Under the pieces are notes generated by a model. It had not been told where the DNA came from. It worked only from the letters and a program-made list of their open reading frames with translations, and did no database searches. The position numbers and the translations under genes are program-made. Source: JANXQG01 sp963824275 (GTDB lineage: Bacteria > Planctomycetota > Planctomycetia > Pirellulales > Thermoguttaceae). Taken from it: a stretch of 64,000 bases of DNA. The stretch covers positions 434,001 to 498,000 of the forward strand of contig CAWGOT010000003.1 of the NCBI GenBank assembly GCA_963824275.1, given 5' to 3'. Below are positions 49,453-59,274 of the stretch, one piece after another. Every line of letters begins with the position of its first letter. Position 1 is the first letter of the stretch.

Positions 49453-49611
49453 GCGCGCGCCCGTTGCGCACGCCGCGCCCGTTGGCGCGCCATCGTTGAC
49501 ACTCCCCTCCGTTCTACCGGCCAGGCTCGTGTCGTGGCATTCGCAAGTCGTTGCCAGCGCTTAACTTACGGCATGAAATGCCGAAGAAAGCGCCTCCGGC
49601 ACGAGCGCTGC
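49453..49611 (+). promoter_or_regulatory. Sigma-54 promoter cassette, copy d (STAS/emrAB)
   Basis: The element GGCACGAGCGCTGC is at 49598-49611. The palindrome CGGCATGAAATGCCG (49569-49583) is perfect and ends 14 bases before GG. Upstream blocks GGCGCGCCATCGTTGACACT and TTCGCAAGTCGTTGC match copies a and b. The STAS gene starts 40 bp downstream. Confidence 0.72.
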
Positions 49612-49650
49612 TTTAGAGCGGTACGTCACGGCGAGAGGAAGGTGCAAGCA

Positions 49651-49968
49651 ATGTTGCGAATCACGGTCCACGACAATCGGCAGACCCTCACGTTCCAACT
49701 CGAAGGTCGGTTGGCAGGGCCTTGGCTGCGGGAGCTCGAGGAGTGCTGGAAGAGCACCCTGGCCCATCCGCGCAAATCAACCCTCCGCGTTGACCTCACG
49801 GGGGTGACCTTCATCGACGACGCGGGCAAGACCTGCCTGGCGGCCATGCACCGCCAGGGGGCCGAACTCGTTGCCGCCGACTGCCTGACAAAAGACATTG
49901 TGGCCGAGATTCGCCAAGGCCGGCTCGAACAGCCTATCCGGAGAGTTTTTGGCCGCGAATCGCCATAG
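49651..49968 (+). CDS. STAS-domain protein (anti-sigma factor antagonist-like)
   Basis: A 105-residue single STAS domain: an initial strand pair (RITVHDNRQTLTFQLEGRLAGPWLREL), then RVDLTGVTFIDDAGKTCLAAMHRQGAELVAAD. In SpoIIAA-type antagonists the loop is D-S-S/A-G with a phosphorylated Ser; here it is D-D-A-G, so that site is absent. It may bind a partner constitutively. AGGAAGG lies about eight bases before ATG 49651. It is the first gene behind sigma-54 cassette d. Confidence 0.8.
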   Translation: MLRITVHDNRQTLTFQLEGRLAGPWLRELEECWKSTLAHPRKSTLRVDLTGVTFIDDAGKTCLAAMHRQGAELVAADCLTKDIVAEIRQGRLEQPIRRVFGRESP

Positions 49969-50048
49969 AAGCCCGACGCGCAAGCGAGGAATGCACGTCA
50001 ACTCGCGGAGAAAACGCATACCTCGCTTGCGCGTTGGGCTTCGATGGC
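49962..50048. repeat. REP-like palindrome (TCGCTTGCGCGTTGGGC family)
   Basis: Arms of 28 bp (GCCATAGAAGCCCGACGCGC ... and its complement) with two mismatches, spaced by about 30 bp, just after the STAS stop. It may terminate transcription between the STAS and efflux genes. Confidence 0.7.
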
Positions 50049-50119
50049 CCTAATAACGAGCAGACTTTAGGAACCGTATTTCCCCTCACACTTTTACCAT
50101 CTGACCTAGGAGTTTAACC

Positions 50120-51664
50120 ATGAAGACGATAGCCGGTAAGAATACTCAAGACTCGCACGTTTCGACAGGAGCCACGCCCGTCCCTCACGACGGGGCCACG
50201 CGGGCGCCGAACGGTACGTCAGAGGTCAGAGAACAGAGGTCAGATTTTGAGGGTAGCCCTCCGACCTCCGATCTCCGACCTCCGCCCGTCAGCGCACCGA
50301 CTGTGCATCGCTACCGAAAGTGGCTGCTGCTGGCCGGAGTTGCGGCCGCGCTCTGCGTGGGCGGTTACTTCCTGGTCCCGTGGGTGAATACGGCACTGAA
50401 CACAGTGAGCACTGATGACGCTTACGTCAACGGTCACGTGACCCTCGTGGCCCCGCGGGTACCCGGACAGGTGATGAAGGTGCTGGTCGATGACAACCAA
50501 CGGGTGAAGAAGGGGGATTTGCTCGTCCAACTCGACAAGGAGCCTTACCAGGTCCAGTTGGCGTTGAAGCGGGCCGCCGTACAGGTGGCGGAGGCGAACC
50601 TGGCGGCGGCCGAGGCCGCGGCCCGGGGCCTGGGAGCCCTACTCAGCGCCCAACGCTGGAAGCTCCAAAACGCCTCCGAGCAGGTCGATGCCCAGATCGC
50701 CCTTTTGCGGTCCCAGGCGGCCGCCCTGCGGAGTCAGGAGGCGGTTCTCGACAAAGCCCGGGCCGATTTCAACCGCGCCACGGCGCTGTTGCCGGAGCAT
50801 GCCGTCAGTCGTTCGGATTACGACCAGTACGAACAGCAGTTGCGGGTCGCGACCGCCTCCCTCACCCAGGCGCAGGAGGCAATCGCCCAGACCCGCGTCT
50901 CGCTCGGCCTCGCGCCCCAACCGGAAAAGGGAAAGGGCCTCAGCGACGTGCCGCCGGACCTGGACCAGACCTTCTCCTCGGTCCGCGGGGCCCTGGCCGC
51001 GTGCATGGCGACGGCGACCCAACTCGGGCTGCCGCTGGCGTCCACCGACCTGACGCCCAACAAGGCGATCGAACAGTTCCGCCAACTCGACAAGAAGGGG
51101 GACATCGACCAGATCCTTCAGGATCTGGTCCCCAAGATGCCTGCCGTGCTGCAGGCCAAGGCCGGTCTGGAGGCGGCGCGGCACGACCTCGAGCAGGCCG
51201 AGTTGAACCTCCGCTATTGCGACATCGTCAGCGAGATCGACGGCGTGGTGGTCGGCCGGAACGTCAACCCCGGCAACAACGTCCAGGCAGGACAGGCCCT
51301 GATGGCCGCCCGCTCGCTCACGGAGATCTGGATCGACGCGAATTTCAAGGAGACGCAACTGGCCGACCTGCGAATCGGCCAGCGCGTGCGGTGCGAGGTG
51401 GACATGTATGGCAGCCGCAAGGAATTCGAGGGCCGGATCACCGGCTTCACCATGGGGACCGGCCAGACGCTCTCCCTGCTGCCGGCGCAGAACGCCACCG
51501 GCAACTTCGTCAAGATCGTTCAGCGGCTGCCGGTGCGGGTGGAGCTGACCGACTACGACCCGGACAAGGACCCGCTGTTCGTCGGGGTCTCGGTGACGCC
51601 CTACGTGTATTACAAGGAACCGCCCACGGGGCCGCACGCGGGGGAAGTCCTGCAACCGAGGTAG
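50120..51664 (+). CDS. emrA: HlyD/EmrA-family membrane fusion protein
   Basis: A 514-residue periplasmic adaptor of an MFS-type efflux pump. A membrane segment (residues 68-87) is followed by the split biotinyl-lipoyl-like domain (STDDAYVNGHVTLVAPRVPGQV and DIVSEIDGVVVGRNVNPGNNV), a long coiled coil (residues 150-370) and the C-terminal barrel. Residues 31-58 are encoded by an inverted repeat (AGAGGTCAGA/GACCTCCGA) and match nothing in the family. AGGAG is eight bases before ATG 50120. The emrB-like partner follows after a minisatellite. Confidence 0.88.
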   Translation: MKTIAGKNTQDSHVSTGATPVPHDGATRAPNGTSEVREQRSDFEGSPPTSDLRPPPVSAPTVHRYRKWLLLAGVAAALCVGGYFLVPWVNTALNTVSTDDAYVNGHVTLVAPRVPGQVMKVLVDDNQRVKKGDLLVQLDKEPYQVQLALKRAAVQVAEANLAAAEAAARGLGALLSAQRWKLQNASEQVDAQIALLRSQAAALRSQEAVLDKARADFNRATALLPEHAVSRSDYDQYEQQLRVATASLTQAQEAIAQTRVSLGLAPQPEKGKGLSDVPPDLDQTFSSVRGALAACMATATQLGLPLASTDLTPNKAIEQFRQLDKKGDIDQILQDLVPKMPAVLQAKAGLEAARHDLEQAELNLRYCDIVSEIDGVVVGRNVNPGNNVQAGQALMAARSLTEIWIDANFKETQLADLRIGQRVRCEVDMYGSRKEFEGRITGFTMGTGQTLSLLPAQNATGNFVKIVQRLPVRVELTDYDPDKDPLFVGVSVTPYVYYKEPPTGPHAGEVLQPR

Positions 51665-51890
51665 AGATGAGAGATGAGAGATGAGGGATAAGGGATGAGA
51701 GATGAGAGATCGGAGATCGGGAATGAAAGAAGCAACGCCTTGTCATCCTTCATCCCTCATCCTTCATCCCTCCTTCATCCCTCATCCCTTCATCCCTTCA
51801 TCCCTCATCCCTCATCCCTTCATCCCTCATCCCTCACCCTTCATCCTTCATCCCTCATCCCTCACCCTTCATCCCTCATCGCTTGAAACG
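51665..51890. repeat. Minisatellite: GAGATGAGRGAT and CATCCCT(T/C) tracts
   Basis: About 60 bp of GAGATGAGAGAT-like units are followed by some twenty degenerate copies of CATCCCTCATCC/CTTCATCC, almost the complement of the first tract. It separates emrA from emrB. Related units appear at 2335, 19760 and 49090. Confidence 0.85.
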
Positions 51891-51901
51891 GAGGACACAT
51901 C

Positions 51902-53523
51902 ATGAGTAGCATGGCACTCAGCCCCACCGCCACCATGCGGGTATCCGGTCGATTGGCGGTCAGTCCCTGGATCATCGCCGCCGTGGTCCTCGTGCCCACG
52001 TTCATGGAGGTCCTGGACACCACGATCGCCAACGTGGCCCTGCGGTACATCGCCGGCGGCCTGTCCGCCGCGCAGACCGACTCCGAGTGGGTCATCACCG
52101 CCTACCTGGCCGCGAACGCCATCGTCCTGCCGATCACCGGCTGGCTCTCGGCCCACCTCGGCCGCCGCAACTACTTCCTGCTGTCGATCGCCGTCTTCAC
52201 GCTCGCGTCGGCAATGTGCGGCTTCTCCACCAGCCTGGGGCAGATGATCCTGTTCCGCGTGATCCAAGGGCTGGCCGGCGGCGGACTCCAGCCGAGCAGT
52301 CAAGGGGTCCTGCTGGACGCCTTCCCGCCCGAAAAGCAGGGCACGGCCATGACCTTGTTCGGGGTCGCCGCCATGATCGCGCCTATCGTCGGGCCGACGC
52401 TGGGCGGCTGGCTCTGCGTCAACTACGACTGGCGGTGGATCTTTCTGATCAACGTCCCGATCGGGCTTTTGGCGCTGGTCGCCGCGTACGGCGTGGTCAA
52501 TGATCCCGACTACCTCCAGCAGGAGCGGGCCGAGGCTCAGCGCCAGCCGCTGAACTTCGATTACATCGGCCTGGGACTGCTGGTGCTGATCATGTCCTGC
52601 TGGGAAGTCATGCTCAGCAAGGGACAGGAATTCGACTGGCTGGGCGACCCGTTCGGCGCGTGCAGACCCTCTTGATCCTGTTCGTGGTGGGGCTGGGCTT
52701 GCTGATCGTCCGGGAAATGCGGACCGCCCACCCGATCATCGACTTCCGGGTGCTCGGCGAGCGGAACTTTGCCATGTCCTGCATCATCATGTTCTCCACC
52801 ATGGTCGTGGTGTACTGCGGAAGCATCGCGCTGCCGATGCTCCTCCAGGCGCTGTTGGGCTACGACGCCCTGGCCTCGGGGCTGGTGATGTCCCCGTCAG
52901 GCGTCTCCTGTTTGGCCGCGATGGTGGTCACCGGCATCCTGCTGGGCCGGCAGGTTGATGCCCGCTGGCTGATCGCGTGCGGCCTGCTGGTCATGGCTGC
53001 AGCGTACTACTGGCTGGCACGGCTGAATCTGGAGATCAGCCCCACGCATGTGGTTTGGCCGTGGATGCTGATGGCTCTCGGCGGGGGGATCCTGTTCGCC
53101 CCGGTCAACGTGGCCGCCTTCAAGTACACTCCTGCACATCTCCGCGGGGCGGCGGTCGGACTGCTCAGCCTGCTCCGCACCGAGGGGGGCAGCGTCGGCA
53201 CCTCGATGGCCCAGACCCTCCAGGCCCGCCGCGATCAGTTCCACTTGTCCCGCCTGGCCGAGAACCTCGGCCCGCTGAATCCCCAGGTCCAGTCGTTTAT
53301 GGATCAGGCCCAACAGGTCTTCCAACAGTGGACCGGCGACTCGGCCCGGTCGCAGCAGATGGCAGTCCAGACGCTCGACAGCCTCCGCCAGCAGCAGGCC
53401 CTGTCGCTCGCCTACTTCGACGTCTTCTGGCTGTGTGCCGTCCTGGCGGTGGCGCTCGTCGTTCTGGTGCTGCTGATGAAGCGCTCGGTGGCGGAAAAAG
53501 GCGAGCAAATTCGGGCGGAGTAG
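51902..53523 (+). CDS. emrB: MFS drug-efflux transporter, DHA2 (EmrB) family, frameshifted
   Basis: About 540 residues with 14 predicted membrane segments. The N-terminal half has FMEVLDTTIANVALRYIAGGL (the conserved D1 motif) and the family motif A region LSAHLGRRNYF; RVIQGLAGGGLQPSSQ matches motif C. A missing C near 52655 splits the protein after membrane segment 6; removing it restores VQTLLILFVVGLGLLI. With emrA it would export drugs or metabolites across both membranes if an outer-membrane channel is present elsewhere. GGAGG precedes ATG 51902. Confidence 0.85.
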
Positions 53524-53586
53524 CGCTCGCGTTCGAAGAGGAATGACGATTCAACAGGTTCTTACACCCTGAGGAGCGAAGTCCCG

Positions 53587-54123
53587 ATGCTTAATCGCGT
53601 GTCTGACAAAAAGCACTGCAACAACCGCTTTCACGGCGGCCGCCGTCACGCCGTTCAACTGCGTGCTCTGCCGGGGAGCGGGCCAAACTCAACCGGCCTT
53701 CGCGATGCCGTCCATCGTCTGATCGCCGCAAGCCCTGCCTGCAACGGTCCCGAGATCGAGTTCTGCGACGACCTGGCGGACTGCGAACTCCCGCCGGAGT
53801 TGCAGACGGCGATGTCGTCCATTGCGCGGGAACTGTTGCTCAACGCCATGTGCCACAGCCGGAGCAAGAAGGCATTGGTGGGGATTGGGCAGGGCGACGG
53901 ACGCCTCTTTGTCCAGGTCCAAGACTGGGGTGTCGGCTTCGATCCCAGGAGCGTCCTGCCGGAACGACGCGGGTTGAAGTGGATTCAAGACCTGGTCCGT
54001 TGGCTGGGCGGCACCATCGAGATTGACAGCCGGCTTGGAGCGGGGACCTGTGTGATCGTCGAAGTTCCGCTGTCGCAGGAGACCGGCACGGATCATCCAA
54101 CCATCGGCCTTACGCCACGATAA
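53587..54123 (+). CDS. Stand-alone histidine kinase-like ATPase domain protein
   Basis: A 178-residue protein that contains only the HATPase part of NarX/DesK-like kinases: N box ARELLLNAMCHSRSK, G1 DWGVGFDPRSV, G2 RRGLKWIQDLVRWLGG, then GAGTCVIVEVPL. No HisKA, sensor or membrane segment is present. It may be an anti-sigma kinase-like or a soluble signalling partner of the STAS protein upstream. GAGGAG lies nine bases before ATG 53587. Its TAA overlaps the next ATG (TAATG). Confidence 0.8.
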   Translation: MLNRVSDKKHCNNRFHGGRRHAVQLRALPGSGPNSTGLRDAVHRLIAASPACNGPEIEFCDDLADCELPPELQTAMSSIARELLLNAMCHSRSKKALVGIGQGDGRLFVQVQDWGVGFDPRSVLPERRGLKWIQDLVRWLGGTIEIDSRLGAGTCVIVEVPLSQETGTDHPTIGLTPR

Positions 54124-54511
54124 TGGCGCACGATGTCGATCATGGCAGCAGCTTTCCTCTTGGCGCCGGACAAGAGCTAATGCCCAAGAAGTTTCTGTCG
54201 GAAAAACTCCGCCTCTCCAAACGGGCCAAGACCCTCGACGAGGGATATGTCCTGGCCCTGGCCGAGCAGGTCGAGAAGTCGGGGCTGGAAAAGGCGGTGA
54301 TCCCGGCCCAGGATGCGGTCTATGACGACCGCGGCAAGCCCGACTGGGACAAGACCCAGTTCTATATCCCCATCGATTATCTGTTTCAGGTGGTTGCCCG
54401 CTACCCGCGCGAATGGTGCCCTGCGTTTCGATCAACCCCGAGCGCGCCGAGGCCATTGCGGAACTGGAGCGCTGTGCGGCAAAGGGCGTCGAGCCAGAGC
54501 ACTTTAAATGA
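54123..54511 (+). pseudogene. Amidohydrolase-family protein, truncated and frameshifted
   Basis: N-terminal 129 residues of a TIM-barrel metal-dependent hydrolase (MPKKFLSEKLRLSKRAKTLDEGY, then IPIDYLFQVVARYPREW). A shift near 54415 leads to VPCVSINPERAEAIAELERCAAKGVEPEHFK, and the frame then ends at TGA where the 107-bp direct repeat begins. Roughly 60 percent of a normal protein, including later metal ligands, is missing. Start is ATG 54123 (overlapping the upstream TAA) or ATG 54180. Confidence 0.6.
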
Positions 54512-54612
54512 TTTTCCTTTCCCCCATCTTCCTTTCCTGATCTGGCTTTTCTTGACCGCCTCCGCCACGCCCGGCCAATCATGGCGAGGACGCCGACCGC
54601 AAGCAGTGGCGC
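54506..54612. repeat. 107-bp direct repeat, copy 1
   Basis: Nearly identical to 59017-59123 (one mismatch seen). It begins at the stop of the truncated amidohydrolase. Weaker similarity continues downstream to about 54690 (GGAACCAGGGCCCCAG, CCAACCTTCGGCAG). Confidence 0.8.
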
Positions 54613-54619
54613 GGTCGAA

Positions 54620-54830
54620 GGTTCCCGGCCAGCTCCAACGGAGTACACGGAACCAGGGCCCCAGCGCCAACCTTCGGCAGCACGACGATCAAGAACGTGG
54701 CGAGGGGGCCGAAAAAGAGCGACGCCAGCCACCACAGCAGGCCGCTTGGCCGTGCCGCCCTTCTTCTCCACCTCACGAACCAATCCCAGGATACTCACCC
54801 GGCCCGCGGCCGACAACTCCCGACAACTCC
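54620..54830 (-). pseudogene. Fragment of a small membrane protein
   Basis: Two frames of the minus strand read REVEKKGGTAKRP and GLLWWLASLFFGPLATFLIVV, which together resemble a short inner-membrane protein with a charged cytoplasmic segment. No start or regular end remains. I see nothing else in this 400-bp gap. Confidence 0.3.
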
Positions 54831-54917
54831 CGACAACTCCCGCCAGGACGATGCGACTCGCTCCACTCGGCCCACCCTGCAATTGCGCGTGTCCTGCACC
54901 TAAGCCCGGAAGAGCCC

Positions 54918-57900
54918 CTAAAACTCGATCTCGCCGACCCGCACCGTCTCCTTGGCCTCCTTCAGGCGGAGCGTGAGCGATTTCCGCTGCTCGTTTGCGC
55001 GGCCGTAGTTGGTCAATACGTCCACCTGCACCGTGACCGGTCCCAACAGCCGCGTGGCCTGGCTGCCGAAGTAGTTGGCCTCGATCTTGTAGGTCCCGTG
55101 CGCCGCCCGGCGGACCATGTACTCCTCTGGCCCGTAGCCCTGCGTGAAGTCGCGGCTCACCAGCCCTCCGATCGTCGTGCGGTTGTGACTGTAGAATGCC
55201 TTCTCGCCGGAGGGCTCGGTGACCCAGAGGTCGACGTCGGTGTTTTCGGCATGCCAGGTCATGACGATGCGGACATCGACGTCCAGCAGCTTGATGAGCC
55301 GCGGGTCGAGCGGAACGACCGAGTCGCCGGCCGCCCTGGCCCGCGGGATGATGCGGTTGACCTCCTCCAGGGCGATGACCTCGATCTCCGGGAAGCGGTT
55401 GTCCCAACTGCCCATCACGACCTGCGACAGGAGGTCGATGGCGCGGGCGTAGTCGGCGCGAGGTTCCGCCGGCGGCGTAGTGTCCAAGATAATTGGCTCG
55501 CCGTTGTAAAGTTTGACTTTCGGCCCCGCGATGATATCGCCGCGAGCCCGCTTTTCCTGCGTTTCCTGCTCGATGGCCTTGGCCTCGATCGTCTCATCGG
55601 CCAGGCGGGCCAGCGCCAGGGCCAAGTCGCGATACGACTGCGGCTCCTCGGGCCGGAGTTCCAGCACCTGCTCGAAGGTCTGCACGGCCAGGTCGAGTTG
55701 CCCGATTTGGACCAGGCGGTGCGCTAGCACGCGCAGCAGGGCCGCATCCTCCAATTCCAGTTCGGCAATGTTGCTCAGGACCTGCAGGGCCAACTCGCTG
55801 TCGCCCTGGCGCCCGCTTGCGGGTCGCGGAAGAAGTCGGCACAGTCGAGGAAGAAGCCGGGCGAGGTCCCGTAGTTGGCACGGTTCTTCATGTAGACGGC
55901 CCATTGATCGGCCTTGCCTTTGGCGGCATGAAGCTCTTTCAAGTAGGGCATGTCCGGCTGCCACGACTGGATGACGATGCCCGGCTGACGGGCGGAGGAC
56001 TGGCCGGATTGCTGCTTATCGTCCTTTCCGCCGCCCGTGCGGTCGCCATCGCGGATCGATTTGTCATCGCCAAGGTAGCCACGGATGTTGAGGTGTTCGG
56101 AATCCAGCCACGGACCGTGGGAGATCGTGTGGGGGCCGTCTGGATCAGGCGAGGACGGTGCAGGCTCCGCCTTAGCAGGTGCAGGCACTCGGTTCATCTC
56201 CCGTGGAGGCTGGGACCTCTCAGGCATGGGAGCTTCGGCCCGAGGCGCCGGCGGGGCGGGCATGGCCCGGGCAGGCGCAGCATCTCGTCGGGGCGGCGCT
56301 GCGGGGGCTGCGGCTGATGCGGGAGGTGCAGGTGCGGGTGCGGGCGCGGCGGGCGCAATCCCCCCACCGGTGAGACTGGAGTTCACGGCGTCCAGCTCTT
56401 CCGGCAGTCCCTGCGGCGCCTTATACTTGAAGTCCTTGGCATATTTGAACTCGGCGTTCCACCACTTCACGCGCTCGTCCCACATGCGGAGGACCTCGGT
56501 CAGCCTGTCGGACTTCTGCTTCTGTTTCTGATGTTCCACGGTGTCGATCCGCCGCAGGTACTCCTCGCGCATCGCGGCCAGCGACGTAGGCGGCGCAATC
56601 TCGTACTGCACGTACTGCTCCAACGAATCGAGCACCAAGAGCGACGTGTAGGGCGTGACCAGCCCGAACTGCTTGCCCAGCGCGGCAATCTCCTTTTCGT
56701 TGGCCTTCTGGTGGACCATCAGGTCGGCCAGCTTCTTCTGTGCCCAGAGGCGGCGCAAGAGCGTGCCCTCGACGGCGTCTGGCGCGAGACTTTGACGACA
56801 CGCACTTCGCTGCCGCCGTGGACGGTCAAAGTGGCTGTCTCGCCGCTGAACTTCCCCACTGCGGTACACTGCTCCGTCAGGATCTGGGGCTGCTGCGGAT
56901 AGACATTCTTGGACTCGATCCCCTCGACCGCCGTCGCCTGGAACGACGGGCCAGGCCGGCCGACGCGAAACAACACGTCGTCATCCTTCCAGTTGGCCAG
57001 ATTGAAATACCGTCCGCCGTTGCTCATCGCCAGGCCATGCAGCAACGCATGGTTGGAAGTGGCAGTGTTCGAGAAGATATAAAGCGGGGCATCAAGCCGG
57101 GCCGGCTCCTCCCGCCCGAAGTTGGAAATTCCATCCGTGAAGAGCAAATACAGGTCGGGCTTCTCCGCCCCGGAAATCGGCCCGATCGCTCCGAACTGCG
57201 TGCCGCCGTCGTACTCGACCTTCTCCAACGCGGCGGTCAGGGCCGCCGGGTCTCCTTCCTTCAGTTCGATGTGTTGGGGCTTCGCTGCCACATTTCGCAG
57301 CAGCACCAAATCGATACGGATGTCGGGCATCTTGCCACTTTCATAGAGGTTCATCCACCGCTGCTGGAAATACGCCCGTAGCAGCGCGATCTCCCGTGTG
57401 TGGTCGCCGGTTCGAGAGCCTGAGGCGTCCCAAAAGATCACGACGTGTCGCGGCACGGCAAGCGGCTTAACGGCGCCCTCGGGCTCCGTGGGGAGGCAGG
57501 TTAGAGCGAAATACACCTGCCCGTCGTCCGCCTTCTCGACGACGAAACGCGGCCCATCAACCTTCGGCAGGGCGATGACCAGGTCCTCGACGGGCGACCA
57601 ATCCTGCTGCCGGGTTTCGGCGACGAAGCTCTCGTGCCACTTCTGGAAGGAAAAATTGGCCAGTTCGCCCTTGGTCACCTGGGGCGTCGCCGCCGGTTTG
57701 ACCACCTCCACGCGGAGCGAAAACTCGTGGATCTTGTCCTTGAACTTCAGCGGCAGGTGGTAGGCCGGGGCCTCCTTGCCGCCGATCAACTCGGTGACGT
57801 AGCTCACCCGCACGGTGCGGCTGCCGTGGGCCGGGATGGGAAAGACCCGCGTCTGGAAGTTGTTGCCCTGGGTCCACTGCACAAGCCCCGGATCGATTCC

Positions 57901-58245
57901 CCGGCGGACGACCGCCTCGAAGACCCGGCGGGCCTCGTGCTTCTCGACGGCCACGCCATCGACCATCGTGCCGTTGATGTCCAGGGCGTAGCCGCTGATC
58001 GTGGCCCCTTCCGGCAGCGGGAAGTGCAGGTCGCCCTCCATCGCCCTCGGCGACGGGTTGGCGAAGGTCATGGTGCTGGTCGTCTCGGCCACTTCGCCGA
58101 GGATCCGCACCTCGGTCGCGAGCCTAGCCAGTCCTAGCGGCGTCGAGCGGCCGTTCTCTTGGACCATCAGGGCCGGCGGGACGGTCTGGGCCGAGAGCGT
58201 CGAGACCGTGGCCAAGAACAGGCTAATCGCGCAGAACAGTTTCAT
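54918..58245 (-). CDS. Large exported VIT-VWA domain protein with C-terminal DUF2135, frameshifted
   Basis: About 1,100 residues. A signal peptide (MKLFCAISLFLATVSTLSAQ) precedes a VIT domain (AEVTTSTMTFANPSPRAMEGDLHFPLP and AHGSRTVRVSYVTEL) and a VWA domain with MIDAS motif FWDASGS (D-x-S-x-S). A Pro/Ala-rich linker, TPR-like helices (LELRPEEPQSYRDLALALARLAD) and DUF2135 (MTWHAENTDVDLWVTEPSGEKAFYSHN) follow. Shifts near 56785 and 55815 divide it into three pieces. Such planctomycete proteins are thought to act in the periplasm or at the cell surface. Start ATG 58245 has AAAAGG eight bases upstream. Confidence 0.8.
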
Positions 58246-58316
58246 GGTCGGCATCCTTTTTTCCAAGAAAAAGTTGATGGTTCTTCCCTTCGCCCACGTG
58301 CGGACGAGGCTTTCGG

Positions 58317-58883
58317 CTACTGGACGATTGTAGCAAACGAATAGTTCCCGTGCGAGTTTGGGGTGTCAACGCGCAGCCCATCGCGACAGAATTTCTCGAA
58401 CTGGCTGTCGCGGATCGTACGAACGTCCGACCCCTGGAAATCGGCGACTGGTTTCTTGGCCGCGAGCTTTCGCTTGTCGAACGTCTCCTTCCGGCCATAC
58501 TCGGTCAGAAGTTGGATGTCGCTTGTCGATTCCCGCAACAGCCAGCCATGGTAGCGAGTCTCACTCGCTGCGGCGCCGGTAGCAACTTCCACCCAGCGAG
58601 CGCCCTTCGGAGGCAGGGCGTCGACGGAGGCGAAAACGTCATGAAGCTCCTTCAAGTCAGATGTCCGTTGCTCTGCGGTAAGAGGCACCTCGTGCGTCTT
58701 GCTGTCAGAGGGAGACAGAGTTTGGTAAGGGAACGGCACGCCTTGAGAATGAGACAGGCTTGGATGCGCTGCGATCATCAGCACGACCGAAACCGCATGC
58801 AACACAAGCAATGTCCGCTTGGTGAATCGGAGCCATCGATTGCCGGCTTTCGTTTCAGCGGATTGGGGCTCGGTCGCGGCCAT
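58317..58883 (-). CDS. Single-pass membrane hypothetical protein
   Basis: A 188-residue protein with a basic N-terminus and one membrane segment (TKRTLLVLHAVSVVLMIAAHP, residues about 22-42) and a soluble C-terminal part with ARWVEVATGAAASETRYHGWLLRE and a TYR-like LTEYGRKETFDKRKL segment. I recognise no family. AGGAG lies eight bases before ATG 58883. It may be co-transcribed with the VIT-VWA gene that starts about 70 bp downstream. Confidence 0.6.
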   Translation of the reverse strand: MAATEPQSAETKAGNRWLRFTKRTLLVLHAVSVVLMIAAHPSLSHSQGVPFPYQTLSPSDSKTHEVPLTAEQRTSDLKELHDVFASVDALPPKGARWVEVATGAAASETRYHGWLLRESTSDIQLLTEYGRKETFDKRKLAAKKPVADFQGSDVRTIRDSQFEKFCRDGLRVDTPNSHGNYSFATIVQ

Positions 58884-58994
58884 GTTTTTCTCTCCTGCGA
58901 TGCCAGCACACCCTGTCTCGAATATACGACTTTCAAGATCGGCAAGCAACCGAGTTGACGCCAAGGGCAGGTTCTTTAGAGTTTTCGGAAGGTG

Positions 58995-59123
58995 GAAAGG
59001 AAGATGGGGGAAAGGAAAATGATTTTCCTTTCCCCCATCTTCCTTTCCTGATCTGGCTTTTCTTGACCGCCTCCGCCACGCCCGGCCAATCATGGCGAGG
59101 ACGCCGGCCGCAAGCAGTGGCGC
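58995..59123. repeat. 107-bp direct repeat, copy 2, with an added inverted repeat
   Basis: Positions 59017-59123 match 54506-54612. The bases before it (58995-59020) are the exact complement of the first part of the repeat, so the left end forms a perfect palindrome with about 25-bp arms (AAGGAAGATGGGGGAAAGGA). Confidence 0.8.
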
Positions 59124-59274
59124 CGTCGACGTGGGGCGGACCCGGCCGGCTCCAGGCGCAGGCTGAGGTCACGGAACCAGGGCCCCAGGGCCAACCTTCG
59201 GCAGCGATAGATGGTTCTGGTGAATCGACTGCCGGAATTATTCCATCCAACGGCAAAAGGGCAAGGAACAGGCC

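Noticed and set aside
51695..51890. CRISPR-like array of short repeats
   Set aside because: The units are 7-12 bp, degenerate and contiguous, with no spacers and no cas genes in the window.
53689..55407. 572-residue open frame on the minus strand
   Set aside because: It crosses the HATPase gene, the truncated hydrolase and a repeat in antisense, has no domain and strongly biased composition.
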